This document shows positions 36,337-46,685 of a DNA stretch of 64,000 bases, piece after piece. Both the position numbers and the translations under genes were made by a program. The DNA is from Bryopsis sp. KO-2023 (lineage: Eukaryota > Chlorophyta > Ulvophyceae > Bryopsidales > Bryopsidaceae). The first letter of the stretch is position 1. Every line of letters starts with the position of its first letter. A model generated the notes under the pieces. It was not told the DNA's origin, did not search any database, and worked only from the letters and a program-made list of their open reading frames with translations. Where the stretch lies: positions 1,240,001 to 1,304,000 of the forward strand of contig BSYQ01000009.1 in NCBI GenBank assembly GCA_030272585.1. Reading direction: 5' to 3'.

Positions 36337-36946
36337 TGAAACAGAAAAGCGGCAGCTGGCTGGGGAAAATGAACATCGAAAACATCGGGGGTGGAAATTC
36401 TATGGCACTGTGTGTATATATTTTGAATGATTAAATTTTGGTCCTGGATTGTCCTGCGTGGCCGTTTTTTATTTATTCATTCGTTCGTTTCTTTCCTTTT
36501 CCCGGTGGGGTTGTTGGAAGGGTGCCGGGTGGTTCAGTGAACGACGCTGCGTTTTTCTTTCTTTTTTCACACTCCCTAGCAGGTGTTTTTCCGGGCTGAG
36601 CCATCAACACCAGACACACATCCACACCAAACCCCATCTGAATCGGTGTTGTTTTTCGACACCCTTGAAAGCCTGCAGTCATCCCTCTGGGAAAGAACTC
36701 TGAATTGAATCAAAGTACACACTCTGCAGCGAGTGAGGATCAAGGGAGCAAAAGCTGCTGGATATGGACGACACCGGTTTGATGGGATGTGTGTGGGGGC
36801 GATTGACGATGCCCAGGACGTGAATGGTAGACAGGAAGGGTTTGGTGATGAGGAAATTGTGACTCTTGCACGCATTTCCATCGAAATCAAAACCGTTGTA
36901 AGACAAAGCGAAGATTCAGATTGGAACGGGGTTCCACAACTTGATG

Positions 36947-39063
36947 TCATGCATCGAAGGCTTGTTCAACTTTTCGTTGAATTTTTTTGTCGATGGCGGC
37001 CCTCCTGGAGGCTTCCTTCTGTTTGGCAAGCTCTTGTATGCAGTTGGTTTGTGGCATTTCGAACTCCTGCAAGGTGCAATGAAACTGGTGATGCTGGCGG
37101 AGGTTTGATTTAAAAAACACACAATTAAATTAGGAGCAAGTGCAGTGCACTTAACAAAAATATTGCCCATGAGATTCACCTTGTCAGCCTCCGATGATTC
37201 ATCCCCTGGTTTACACAAATCGACGACAAATCGTCCTTCATCTTCCGAATGGTTTCTGGGTCGACTTTCATGGAGGTACTAATATCATCGTCGGGGTCGG
37301 GGCCATCCATCAATGGCTGAATATGGTCTTCTGTAACCTGGGCTGGGCGATATTCGCAAGCTTCACTACTTCCAGCCATTCGGGCAAAAAACAAGGCACA
37401 CTGTCCCCACACCAGAAACTGTCGAAGCAGCAGAAAGAGTGGAGGAATGGGCATGACTGCTTTTGCATCACTTCATCGATTTAATAAACGTGTTCGCGGA
37501 TTCTAGGTTTTTGGGGCTGACCTTTAGGATGCTGAATGTTGGCTTCCAAATGTCAGACAGTTTAGGATCTCTCTCCATCGCTCGAACCGAATTCAATGCC
37601 CTGTCCTCCGTTTTCGAATTGTTGATGAAATCGTACTTTTTTGGTTTTATGGGATATTTGGGATCGTAGCCCCACGAGGGTGTGGGTGCTTTGAAAACCT
37701 GATGAAAACAAAGACCCAACTCAGAAAGAAAAGAAGTGCTTTTTTGTTGGGCGGGTCGGGGTGCTGGCAACACTTCCCCCCCTCAACTGTCTTCCACCAC
37801 AAGATTTACACATGCTGACAGCCTGGTGGTTTTTAACAGGGTCTCTGCCCACGACGATCGGAAATGGATGTTTCATCCCACCTTTTCGTCGCTATATCTT
37901 GATCCCCTCCTGTATGTATCATAAGGGAACTTGTTCAACGCTTCGGGCATTTCCTGGAGCATCGATTCTACCGAAACGACCCCACATTCGACAGCATCCA
38001 AAGCCTCTTCCTCAGCCCCCCGTCATCAGCGGCTGATCCTCCAGCAGAGCCATGCAATAATCGAAATCTGGGAATTTCTCTTCTTCATACCCCAAGTGCT
38101 TGTATTTCAACGGGACCTAGCCACCCAATAATATATGGGTTATTATATGGGGATAATAACCCCATCGGCTTCGTTGAAAGAAGTTGGCAATATGAGCAAG
38201 CCCAAGGAAATTACAGACAATAAAAACACCCTTGAGTTCATGCTGGCAAAGCTCATCGTAATCCTTGTAGTGCCCGGGCTCCACTTTCCCGCAATCAAGA
38301 AATGCGGTTTCTTCATATATTGCAAACGGCCATGTTCTGATGCTGGCTTTGCTGACGACCTCAGAGATGTCAAATCTATATCCAGAGGAGATCGAAGCCA
38401 CTGTCACTTTCGGATTCTCCACCTCCTCGGCAATCTGTTCTTTATCGAAGTCAAGCTGACCTGATGATGAATCAAAAACAGAACTCAGCCTGGGGAAATC
38501 TGGCACATGTTTCAAAAATGAAATTATCATAGTGGCGTTGCTTTTGACATCTATTTATTTAAAAAAAAAAAAATCCCCCACAAAAGAACCTGAGCGACTC
38601 CATTTCATGGAATCCTTGCCACAAAGCAGAAGAAGAGCTTGAGACGGAGATTTTAATAACAAACCAGACAGGGTCCTTTTTTTCTTTTTCGTCGATTTCC
38701 AGAAGGTTGAGTCACCTAGGAGTGCATTGATTTTCAAGACTCTTTTCTGAGCTCTGGCTTGAATCAGGACTGCCAGCACATCGAAACCTGTGAAATGCCG
38801 TGGTTCATTTCGTCCAATCGCTTCCCTTGTTGAAGTCAAAAGTTTGGCTGCGTGTTTGCACCAGGATATTCTCTGGAGCTTCTGGGTTACCAAACGGATG
38901 GCACCAGATGCTATTCTGAAATCTAGGATCCCGCCGAAACAACCAAGACGTCAACTAGAAACGACTACTTTCTTGCCAGGATTTGGGGTCCACTCCACAA
39001 GATCTTTTCATGGGGGTTGTACCCCCATGTGGGGCGGTGGGAATTTTCCAGGATGGCATACAT
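36947..39063 (-). CDS. Uncharacterized protein with two WGY motifs
   Basis: About 400 residues in seven exons: 38969-39063, 38716-38915, about 38230-38460, 37882-38116, 37522-37698, 37215-37337, 36947-37066. It starts MYAILENSHRPTWGYNPHEK and repeats a similar motif later (APTPSWGYDPKYPIKP). Other landmarks: GHYKDYDELCQHELK, EEEKFPDFDYCMALLEDQ, and a charged helical C-terminus ELAKQKEASRRAAIDKK. Two oddities: six C (plus strand) at 38016-38021 put the two halves of one exon in different frames, which one base fewer would reconcile, suggesting a sequencing slip or an inactivating change; and the junction after QHELK needs a weak donor. The family was not recognised. Low-complexity acidic and basic stretches suggest a scaffold or cytoskeletal protein, but this is a guess. 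Confidence 0.6.
38137..38162. repeat. Hairpin with 10-bp stem
   Basis: GGGTTATTAT and ATAATAACCC flank the loop ATGGGG. It lies in the intron between exons c and d of the uncharacterized minus-strand gene. Confidence 0.8.
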
Positions 39064-39592
39064 TCAAGAAATGACATAGGTCCATAGCCAAGCCCCAGTC
39101 ACAAACCAGTTTACTCGGATCCCCCAATGAAATCCGCCAACGATCTTCAGATTGGGAGCCAATGGATCCGTTTCCTGTTTTTGCAAGCCAGGTCAGGCCA
39201 AGACGCGAAACCTGCAAGGGGTAGCAAGAGAACAAAACGCTCTGCGCTGCCTTCAGTGTTTCAATTCATCTGATGTAGGTTCCATCACTTGTGAGAAAAG
39301 TCGGATCGTACGATTTAGACGAATCAGCAAGGAAATGCGTGTGCGCATGTGGCTCGCACTGCATGCGGTTGGGAAAGTTGGAAAATCGTTGCCCCGCCAC
39401 AAGGAAACATGTTCCTCCAGAAGGTTCAATCAAAGCTCGTTCGTTCGAAATTTTAAGGAAAGCCGGATCTTATGTCGGTACAACACCTGAACGCGCGCGT
39501 TGATTCCAGTGGATCCGTGAGCCGTCGTTCGCCTGCGCGAGTTTCCTGGGGCCCGATCGGAAGGCGGGGGGATAGATAACGCATTTCCGTGC

Positions 39593-41957
39593 ATGAAGCT
39601 GCGTCGGTGTCGGTTACCCAACGCGCTCTGTTGTTGTTGTTGTTCAGGACGTTCCCCCAGTCGAAGAGGAGTGCGCTGGGATGGAGTGCCCTGGGATGGG
39701 GAGGCAGACTGGGATGGGGAGGCAGACGTGGCCACCAACCAGCCCGAGTCTGTCCTGAGGACAAGAACCTCTGGGCTTCTGTGTCAGGTACCTGTACCAG
39801 GTTACATTCATCTCATTCATCCACAAAAAATTTGAATGGAAGAATACCGTAAAAGTCTGAAAATAAGCCCCCCCTCAAATAACGCCCCCCCCCGTGTATA
39901 CGCCCCGGTACGAAAATCAACACTTGTGGTCCGTGTATACGCCCCCGTCCGTGTATACGCCCCCTTGGCGCGATTTCATCTACTGGATCGACGAAGTCGG
40001 TCACGTGTTCCCAAGTCGCACGCCACACTTCGCTGCACTCCGCTCGTTCGCTGATCTGGTTGGACGTTACCGTTGGGCGGCTGCCTCGCTCGTTCTCTCG
40101 CTCGTTATTTCCGTGTTTTTAACGTTTTGTAATTGTTATCTATTTCGATCCTTGTATACGCCCCTGCCCGAATATAAGCCCCTGCCCATGTATACGCCCC
40201 CTTTCCAGGGCTTACTATTCTATACGCCCGGGGCTTATTTTCAGACTTTTACGGTATCTACATTTCTTTACTTACATGTGCATGGAAAATTGTTTCTGTC
40301 GGGTCAAATCTGTCACATTGGAGCCTTCCATCATGCTGTCATTCCTCTCTTAAACCCTTTCACCCTTCCACACTTGCACCCTTGCACCCTTGCACCCGTT
40401 GCCTTCCAAAAGTCTTTGAGAACCCTGACCCGTACGAAGAAGAACAACAACATGGTCAATGGGAGGGTCGCATACAGAAGCTCCACACCCGTGCATGAAA
40501 TTTTTCGGGCGCCCGTGGTGTGGGAGCAACATGAACAAGAAATTTTACAGGAACGGGTCAAGCAACCACACGGAGCTGAGCCACCGACTCAGAGCAAGGG
40601 TAAGATCCCTTGTGGTGCAGTCCGGCATTTCTGTGGTTGTGAGTGTCGGAATCCCGGTCAAACATGGGTCAGCTTCTGATTTCTGGACACAATTGGTTGT
40701 GTTGATGATGTGCACGTGTATTGAAGACTTTCTTGTTGAATGTGTTTCGTGCAGGGGCCACCCTGTTGGTGTGCGCTTTCGAGGTAAGCTCACCTTCTTG
40801 GAATTTGGCCCAGTCCAATGGGCTGGAAACTGGCAGCTTGTGTTTACTGATTGAGTGCTCAGCACCTTGTTTTATTGTTCTCCGTCTTTTTCTTTCAGTG
40901 GGAAAGGGGTCAGAAATTCTGTTTGCGGGGGATGTTGGGGAAAAAAAAAAAGAAGATGGGAACTTGAGCCATTGTGACACTGGCTGTTTTATTCTCTTGC
41001 GATGTAGGCATGTTTCGCAGCGGCCAGGCACATAAAGAACTCGGAACAGTTTGTGGCACTGGGATTTGACTTGGTCAAATCTGTCATGGAGGGGGGCTGC
41101 ATCGATGCCGCACAAGCCTACACCCTTCTTTTCGATTCGGTCATGATGCTGCAATCTGTGGGCTGGGGTTCGAGTATGGAGGGCCCATGGAAATGAATAT
41201 TGCAAGAGTTTGCCGCATTCTACGACATCCCTCCAGCCCACAGATTGCTTACCCATATTCAATGGGCTGCGTACCACCGAGCAACGCAATTAGTTTTATC
41301 AAATATTTTATCAAAAAAATTGGTGAGGATTCGTTGACGAATGATTTCAGCATTCGCCTTCAAAATTAAAGCAACCCATGTTCAATTTCGATCTCTTTGC
41401 TCCAGAAAATGAAGCCTGGCGTGAGGGACGCGCACACACAAACACACTTGGAGTCAGGCCAAAACCAATCCAACCAAGAGGTGGCCATTGTGGAAGACAA
41501 GTCAGGAGTTGCGGATTCTCCTACAAAAACCTGCACCTGTGGGTCGGGCGGCGGAGTTGCAATAAGCAACTGTGTTCCTATCTACGGTGTCGCGGTGGAA
41601 AAGGGAAATCTCAGCACCCAATCTGTTGTGGAAGACGGGTCAGGAGTCGCGGGTTCTCCTACAAAAACCTGCACCTGTGGGTCGGGCAGCGGAGTTGCGA
41701 TAAGCAACTGTGTTTCTATCTACGGTGTCGCGGTGGAAAAGGAAAATCTCAGCACCCAGGCCTTCGATACGACGGAACTTGCTCGGACTAGGAAAGGAAG
41801 GGAAGGGATGGATGACCAAGTGTTGAAGATTGTGAACGACGATCGAGTCAAAAGCAATACATCAGGTGCATCAATGTACATTACACAACAACCAACGAAT
41901 GAGACACAACAACTAGCGAATGAGAATGAACGAATGAGGGTTTTTAGGATTTTTTAG
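39593..41957 (+). CDS. Uncharacterized protein with 46-residue tandem repeats
   Basis: Five exons joined in phase: 39593-39786 (MKLRRCRLPNALCCCCC), 40413-40599, 40755-40783 (29 bp), 41008 to about 41155, and about 41403-41957 with the stop. About 360 residues. The central part ATLLVCAFEACFAAARHIKN and EQFVALGFDLVKSVMEGG is helical; the family was not recognised. The last exon holds two copies of a 46-residue unit (SPTKTCTCGSG then GVAISNCV and IYGVAVEK). Exon 1 contains short GWDGEAD-type repeats. A MITE sits in the first intron. The start and the 41155 border are the least certain points. Confidence 0.5.
39847..40254. mobile_element. MITE with 25-bp perfect inverted ends
   Basis: A 408-bp element. 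The left end CCGTAAAAGTCTGAAAATAA and five further bases at 39847-39871 are repeated inverted and without mismatch at 40230-40254. TA flanks both sides (39845-39846, 40255-40256). Subterminal words GTATACGCCCC occur about six times, in direct orientation on both flanks. No transposase. It lies in the first intron of the 39593-41957 gene. The TACCGTA tip resembles widespread MITEs with ends of the type ACCGTA...ATAAGCC, usually placed near Tc1/mariner. Confidence 0.88.
41490..41765 (+). repeat. Two 138-bp coding tandem repeats
   Basis: Units start at 41490 and 41628 (both GTGGAAGAC) and differ at only about ten bases. 138 is a multiple of three, so the frame is kept. In-frame conserved residues are CTCGSG and a Cys in ISNCV. 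Confidence 0.92.
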
Positions 41958-43066
41958 TCAGCTTAGTAAAAGAACATGGAATGGAAGTAGGGAAGAAAGA
42001 AAAATGGAAATCAGGAAAAAGGGAAAACTGTGGGTGAAAAATGGACGTATGAAGAGAGAGGAGGGTGGGCTGAGGACTTGAGCCTGAGGTGAAAGAATTC
42101 GACCGATATGGGTTAGCCTTTTCCGCGACACATTTCCGTGAACGGGCTGCACTTGGCCTTTTGCCTTGTGTAAAATTCAATGGTGGTCAGACGATTTTAA
42201 TGCCACACCGATTTTTAACAATCCTTGGAATCACAGCAACTCTCGTGTCCTGACTGCCTCAAGAATGCTCTTCCAAAACAATGAATGGGTTTAGAATAAA
42301 CTGTGGTTTTCCTGTCTCATGTTCCAACCGAAACCGAAACCAACGGTTTCAAGAAGACCTGCTATTTCAATGTTACAATCCTCACATCTGTTCAAATAAA
42401 AACCAGCAGCTATCCAGATATATTCTATGGATGTGTTGGGTGCAGCGTATGAGTCCTTACTAAACAGAAAAAGGAGGTCATCACCCCCCTGATGTTAGAA
42501 AGCCACAAACCAAGTACGGGGGAGCGTTAGCGTTGATTTCGCTCCTTCGTAGCGGCTGAATCTGTGGGTCCCACACAGTTCTCCTGGATCGGCTTGTGTG
42601 TATGTGTGGTATTCCCTTTTTGGTCCTGTCGTTATCCTCACGTTTTTCATTTCAACTTGTCTACTTTTGTCCACAACAGATTTCTGATAAAAAGAAACAA
42701 GAGAAAACTCCACCACCCATGAAACAAACATCATTTACAAAGCTACTGAACCCTTCTTTTTCTGGCACTTTAAAATGGAGTCACCGTCAATCAACCACGA
42801 TAATCTGAAATGAAAAGTAAAAAAAAAAAGAAATGATTTACATTCTTGGTCTTTGACACTAATGCACAACTTTGAATTTGCATCAAGCAATTAAGTTATG
42901 ATCACCACAAAAAAAAATCGTCGTCTTGGTCAGGAGCTCTTTAGCTACACTGAAGCAACTGCACAATCTGCCAATTCTCACTTTGTCAAAAAAAATTCTC
43001 CAAATCACTTTTGCTTTTTCCTGCCCCCCCCCCCCCCAAAAAAAAAAAAACATCACTTGATGCGAC
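41958..43066. other. Convergent intergenic region
   Basis: Between the repeat-protein gene (+) and the first expansin-like gene (-). A C run then A run at 43024-43050. No gene or repeat family was seen. Confidence 0.55.
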
Positions 43067-45049
43067 TTAAATGATACGAACTTCGTCCAAGCAAAATTCT
43101 ACATCTTTCAGATCATAGCCAGCAGGAGCAGCCATCACAATTCTGTTGACACCGCTTATTCTCAATTCCCCTTCGCATTGGAAATCAGTGAAAGGAATCT
43201 GGAACTGGAGCCAATCACCAGTTTCACCCACCGGGGTGTAATCAGCTAGAGTGGCTCTGGAATTGCAGAATGTCGAGGGTTTGGTGAAAGTCCCTGTTTC
43301 GCTGTATTCCAAATTGTGCATCTGCGACAAGGACAATCTTAATGCCAGCACACCTCCTGAAAACCCACAGCCCGTTGGTTGAAACTCGACACAAACCTTG
43401 GAAGAATTCAGCTTTTGCACTCAAAACTGGAGTGATCAACTCCATCTCACCCCTCCCCTCGATCGGAACAAAGTTATAGCAACATTTAATTCACTTTCAA
43501 ATTTTCTCAAGTCGACTCACCCTCGCCATTGAGGGACTTGACCTCTGTGGATCTCGATCGAATCCAGAACTCCAACGCATATTTTTTATTGAATGGTTGG
43601 AATCCTTCCTTTTCGCAACCTCTGTTTCAGAAATCAATATTGAAGGGGTAAGCAATCCCAGCATTTGATTCTTTGCCGTATTCTTCTTTTTTTTTAAGGG
43701 GCGGATGGAGAAGGAAATGCCTGGTCTAGTTTTTGACTAAAGAAAGGAAAGAGATGCGCACCGAATTCAACTCTAAGACCAGCAGTTCACATAAACATGC
43801 TGAGTTGCTCATTTCCCAGTTTTACCTGCAATGAAAGCTGACACCCCCTCCTGGTGTAAGAATTAAGCACGTTGCAGTCGATTGATAAAGCCCTTCATTT
43901 TCAGCCAACAGAGTGGACTGCTGTTCCCCATAAGATCTCCATCCCCATCCAGCGCCAGGTCCATCTCCATAAACAGTGTCCGAAATATAAGGTTTCTCGG
44001 TTTGCAAAGGCTCACGTGTGTCACAAGCAACAGGTCTGACAACCCCAGAAGCATCCTTTCAAAAAAACACTCTTATTTCAACATCAAACACAAGACACAC
44101 AGAGTCAACCCTCACCTGTATTCCATCATCATGTTTCCGTAGAGCGGATGTGCCAATTTGTTGAAAGCCCAAAATGATAGATCGAAATGAGGAAGAGGCC
44201 CACAACATGATGCTTGTTTCCTTCCCCCAATGTACACACAAGGGCAAGAATCAATTATGGTGATCACAATGGATTCAACATCTTCACGGCACTGTGTGTA
44301 TCTCAGCTCCTTGTATTCATCAGGTTTCCCTGGCCACGGCCTCCCTTCTGGGTCCAGGAGATCTGGGGCATATCTTGGCAAGTAGTAACCTTCATAAATG
44401 GATTTAGGGGTGACTCCATCCCCAGACACTACCAGCCCAGTCTTGCACCGAATTTCATAACACCGCCCACAACTCCCTGCAACAAATCCATCATTTGATG
44501 AGATAATGAGGTCCATTTATTGCTCCATGTATCAACATTGGCCACAACATCAAATGTGGGAAGATCATCTGTGTTCTTCACGCACCCCAGTTAGGATATG
44601 TCTCATCGTTCTGATCGCAACAGGACGGTACCGTCCACCAGCGACCCACAGCAACGCAACTTCAGGTGTGTTCTGCTGTGTTGTTTCATTTTCTTCAAAA
44701 TCGTGACATCGCTGTTTGATGCGATCTGCGCATTGACCCGACCTCCCAATCTCTATCAAAATCGACGCCCGCGCGAATTTGAATACTTCTTGCCTGTGTG
44801 TTCTGGCATCGAGTCGGACACCGCCCCCACGCCATCAAACGGCAGGGGGAAGCCTGCGTTAGATGGTTCCACGCCCGCAGTCCTGTCCAGATAGCCGCAG
44901 CTGTTCCCGTAGAGATCACCAAACTTCCCAGGTTGAAATGCCGCCTTCCAGTAATCTGGGGCATCGAAGTAGGTGGCCCCAGCCGTTTTCCAGCCATCAG
45001 TGAAAGCCCATGCGGGCGACGCCGCCACCAACAGTAACAAGAGCCACAT
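43067..45049 (-). CDS. Expansin-like wall protein, paralog 1
   Basis: Secreted protein with an expansin D1 (double-psi beta-barrel) domain, which loosens non-covalent polysaccharide contacts in walls, and a different C-terminal beta domain. Exons: 44794-45049, 44116-44476, 43826-44055, 43521-43621, 43067-43419. Signal peptide MWLLLLLVAASPAWA, then GWKTAGATYFDAPDYWK and YGNSCGYLD; exon 2 has the D1 core GSCGRCYEIRCKTG, TIIDSCPC and HFDLSFWAF. Exons 3-5 (GLYQSTATCLILTPGGGVSF, KKYALEFWIRSR, VEFCLDEVRII) resemble a carbohydrate-binding jelly roll ending in the xxCLDxVRI motif, not the usual expansin D2. Intron 1 uses a GC donor (ACAG/GCAAGA) that keeps phase. The exon 2 to 3 join is one base out of phase with canonical sites. 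Confidence 0.82.
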
Positions 45050-46685
45050 TACCGCTCGAATGCAGGCCGTTTAGCCGCCCCTGCAGTTCAGTCCCCAATG
45101 AATCACCCCTCCCAACAGCAGACGCTTTGAAGACTCTTTTACACGTGCGAACAATGGGTGCACCTCAAATCCCACGTTGGGTTAAGGAACTGATGTGAAA
45201 GACTGTATAATCCATAGTCCATGCTGAAAGCATGGTAAAGAGTTGGCAGGGGCAAGGTTCCAGCTTCGAAAGGATTCCAGTGTTGTAAAAGCCCCTCGAT
45301 GTGACTTTTTCAGTCGTATCACACAAACAGGCTCAGTGACTGATGAAGCAATGGATTTGAAAGATGGGGTTGCATTATGTGTACACATAATGCAACCCCA
45401 TGTCAGTCATGTACATGTACAAGAGCCAAAAAAAACAAACGTTATCTTGCATATATATATATATCATGCATTAGGGGTTGTGGTGGCATCCACCTCCACA
45501 AATTATCAAGGGGCTGCTGCCCGGAACAGTTCAAAACAGCAGTTACAGGAATGATAAACGAGAAAGCAGAGAAAGCCACAAGTTCGGACAAAGAAGGGGG
45601 GGGGGGGAATAGAGTTGTGTGTTGTTGTAGTTTCCTGGTGACCATTATGCGCAGAGTCGGAGAAGGGGCGGCGGACGGTTCAGTTTCGAGAGAGAGACAC
45701 ACGCAGAGTCGCGTCGACACGAACACGCACAATCGTAGGGGCTTCCAACAGCCAACCGCCTCAAACACGAACTTCGATTAAAACAGAAACCGTTACAAAA
45801 CACAGCGAACTCAGTCCCCCTAATATACCCCAGCCTGGGTATCCGAAACGCCACCCTGCATCACCCCTCACGAGCACAAGCCCACGACTCACTCGCCTGT
45901 CACCCCAGACGCCAGAAAAACGCCCCCTCGCAAACACTAACGTCCACACGCCCCCAGGCGCCAGAAACGGAGACGTCGCCCGACCTGCCAAAAACTCGCG
46001 CTGTCGCTGATGACTAAGAAGTGTGTCCACCAAACGATGCAAAAACCAGAATCTACTCAACTGTCCCAGCTAAACACTAATCAATCAAACAGATTCGACT
46101 GAAAAATGCCCCTCCAAACCACAGTTGTGACGCTAAAAAGAACGAAGACAGAAAAAGATAGCGACCACAAAAACAAACACAATTGAAAGCAGAGGCAAGG
46201 ATGGAGAACTTGTTCCTTGCCCCAAGCAGATTTTGCTTTCTGTTGAAAACGAGAAACGATTACAAAGTTCAGCAACAACGAAACCCTCCACTGCCCACTT
46301 CTTTTTGCACATTGAAACGGGGGCACTGTCACCAACTAATAATTTCAGAGCCCATGCTGAAAGACCTTCGCGTCAATTGTTCAACGTTAACGACACTCCC
46401 CACAAATTCACATCTAATCAATTTCTGACCACAAAAAGACCTCCTGAAACAAGGTGTGTAAACTTGTTCACAGAGAGTGCCTTTGCCACGACGTCGAACC
46501 ATCGTACATTGCACTCCTATCCATAGGATATGTCAGTCTGCTGAGAAAAAAAAAAAAAAACAACTCTCCAATCTACTTTCCTTTGTTCGGCCCTCCCTCC
46601 CTTCAAGGGGGGGGGAAGTTCCCCCCCCCCTCCCCAAAAACGAAAAAAGCAAAAAAAATGAAAGGAAAAAAAAACATCAGATGAT
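45050..46685. other. Region between the expansin-like paralogs
   Basis: 45060-45240 is homologous to the region upstream of the second paralog (shared GGTGCACCTCAA, AACTGAT, GAAAAGACTG-like words), so the promoter was copied with the gene. The rest holds the 38-bp palindrome and a G run at about 45596-45608. Frames such as minus 45761-46060 show no family features. Confidence 0.6.
45364..45401. repeat. 38-bp perfect palindrome
   Basis: A loop-free perfect inverted repeat, half ATGGGGTTGCATTATGTGT. It lies 315 bp upstream of the start of expansin paralog 1. Just beyond, GTACATGTAC at 45411-45420 is a second small palindrome. No match upstream of paralog 2. Confidence 0.95.

Noticed and set aside
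36733-37113. 126-codon plus-strand frame
   Set aside because: Overlaps the last exons of the minus-strand gene; although it has a GTAAGA donor near 36899, no partner exon or family was found.
39430-39764. Minus-strand Gln/Pro/Ser-rich frames
   Set aside because: Antisense to exon 1 of the plus-strand gene, arising from its short tandem repeats.
45761-46060. 99-codon minus-strand frame
   Set aside because: No family feature and outside both expansin gene models.
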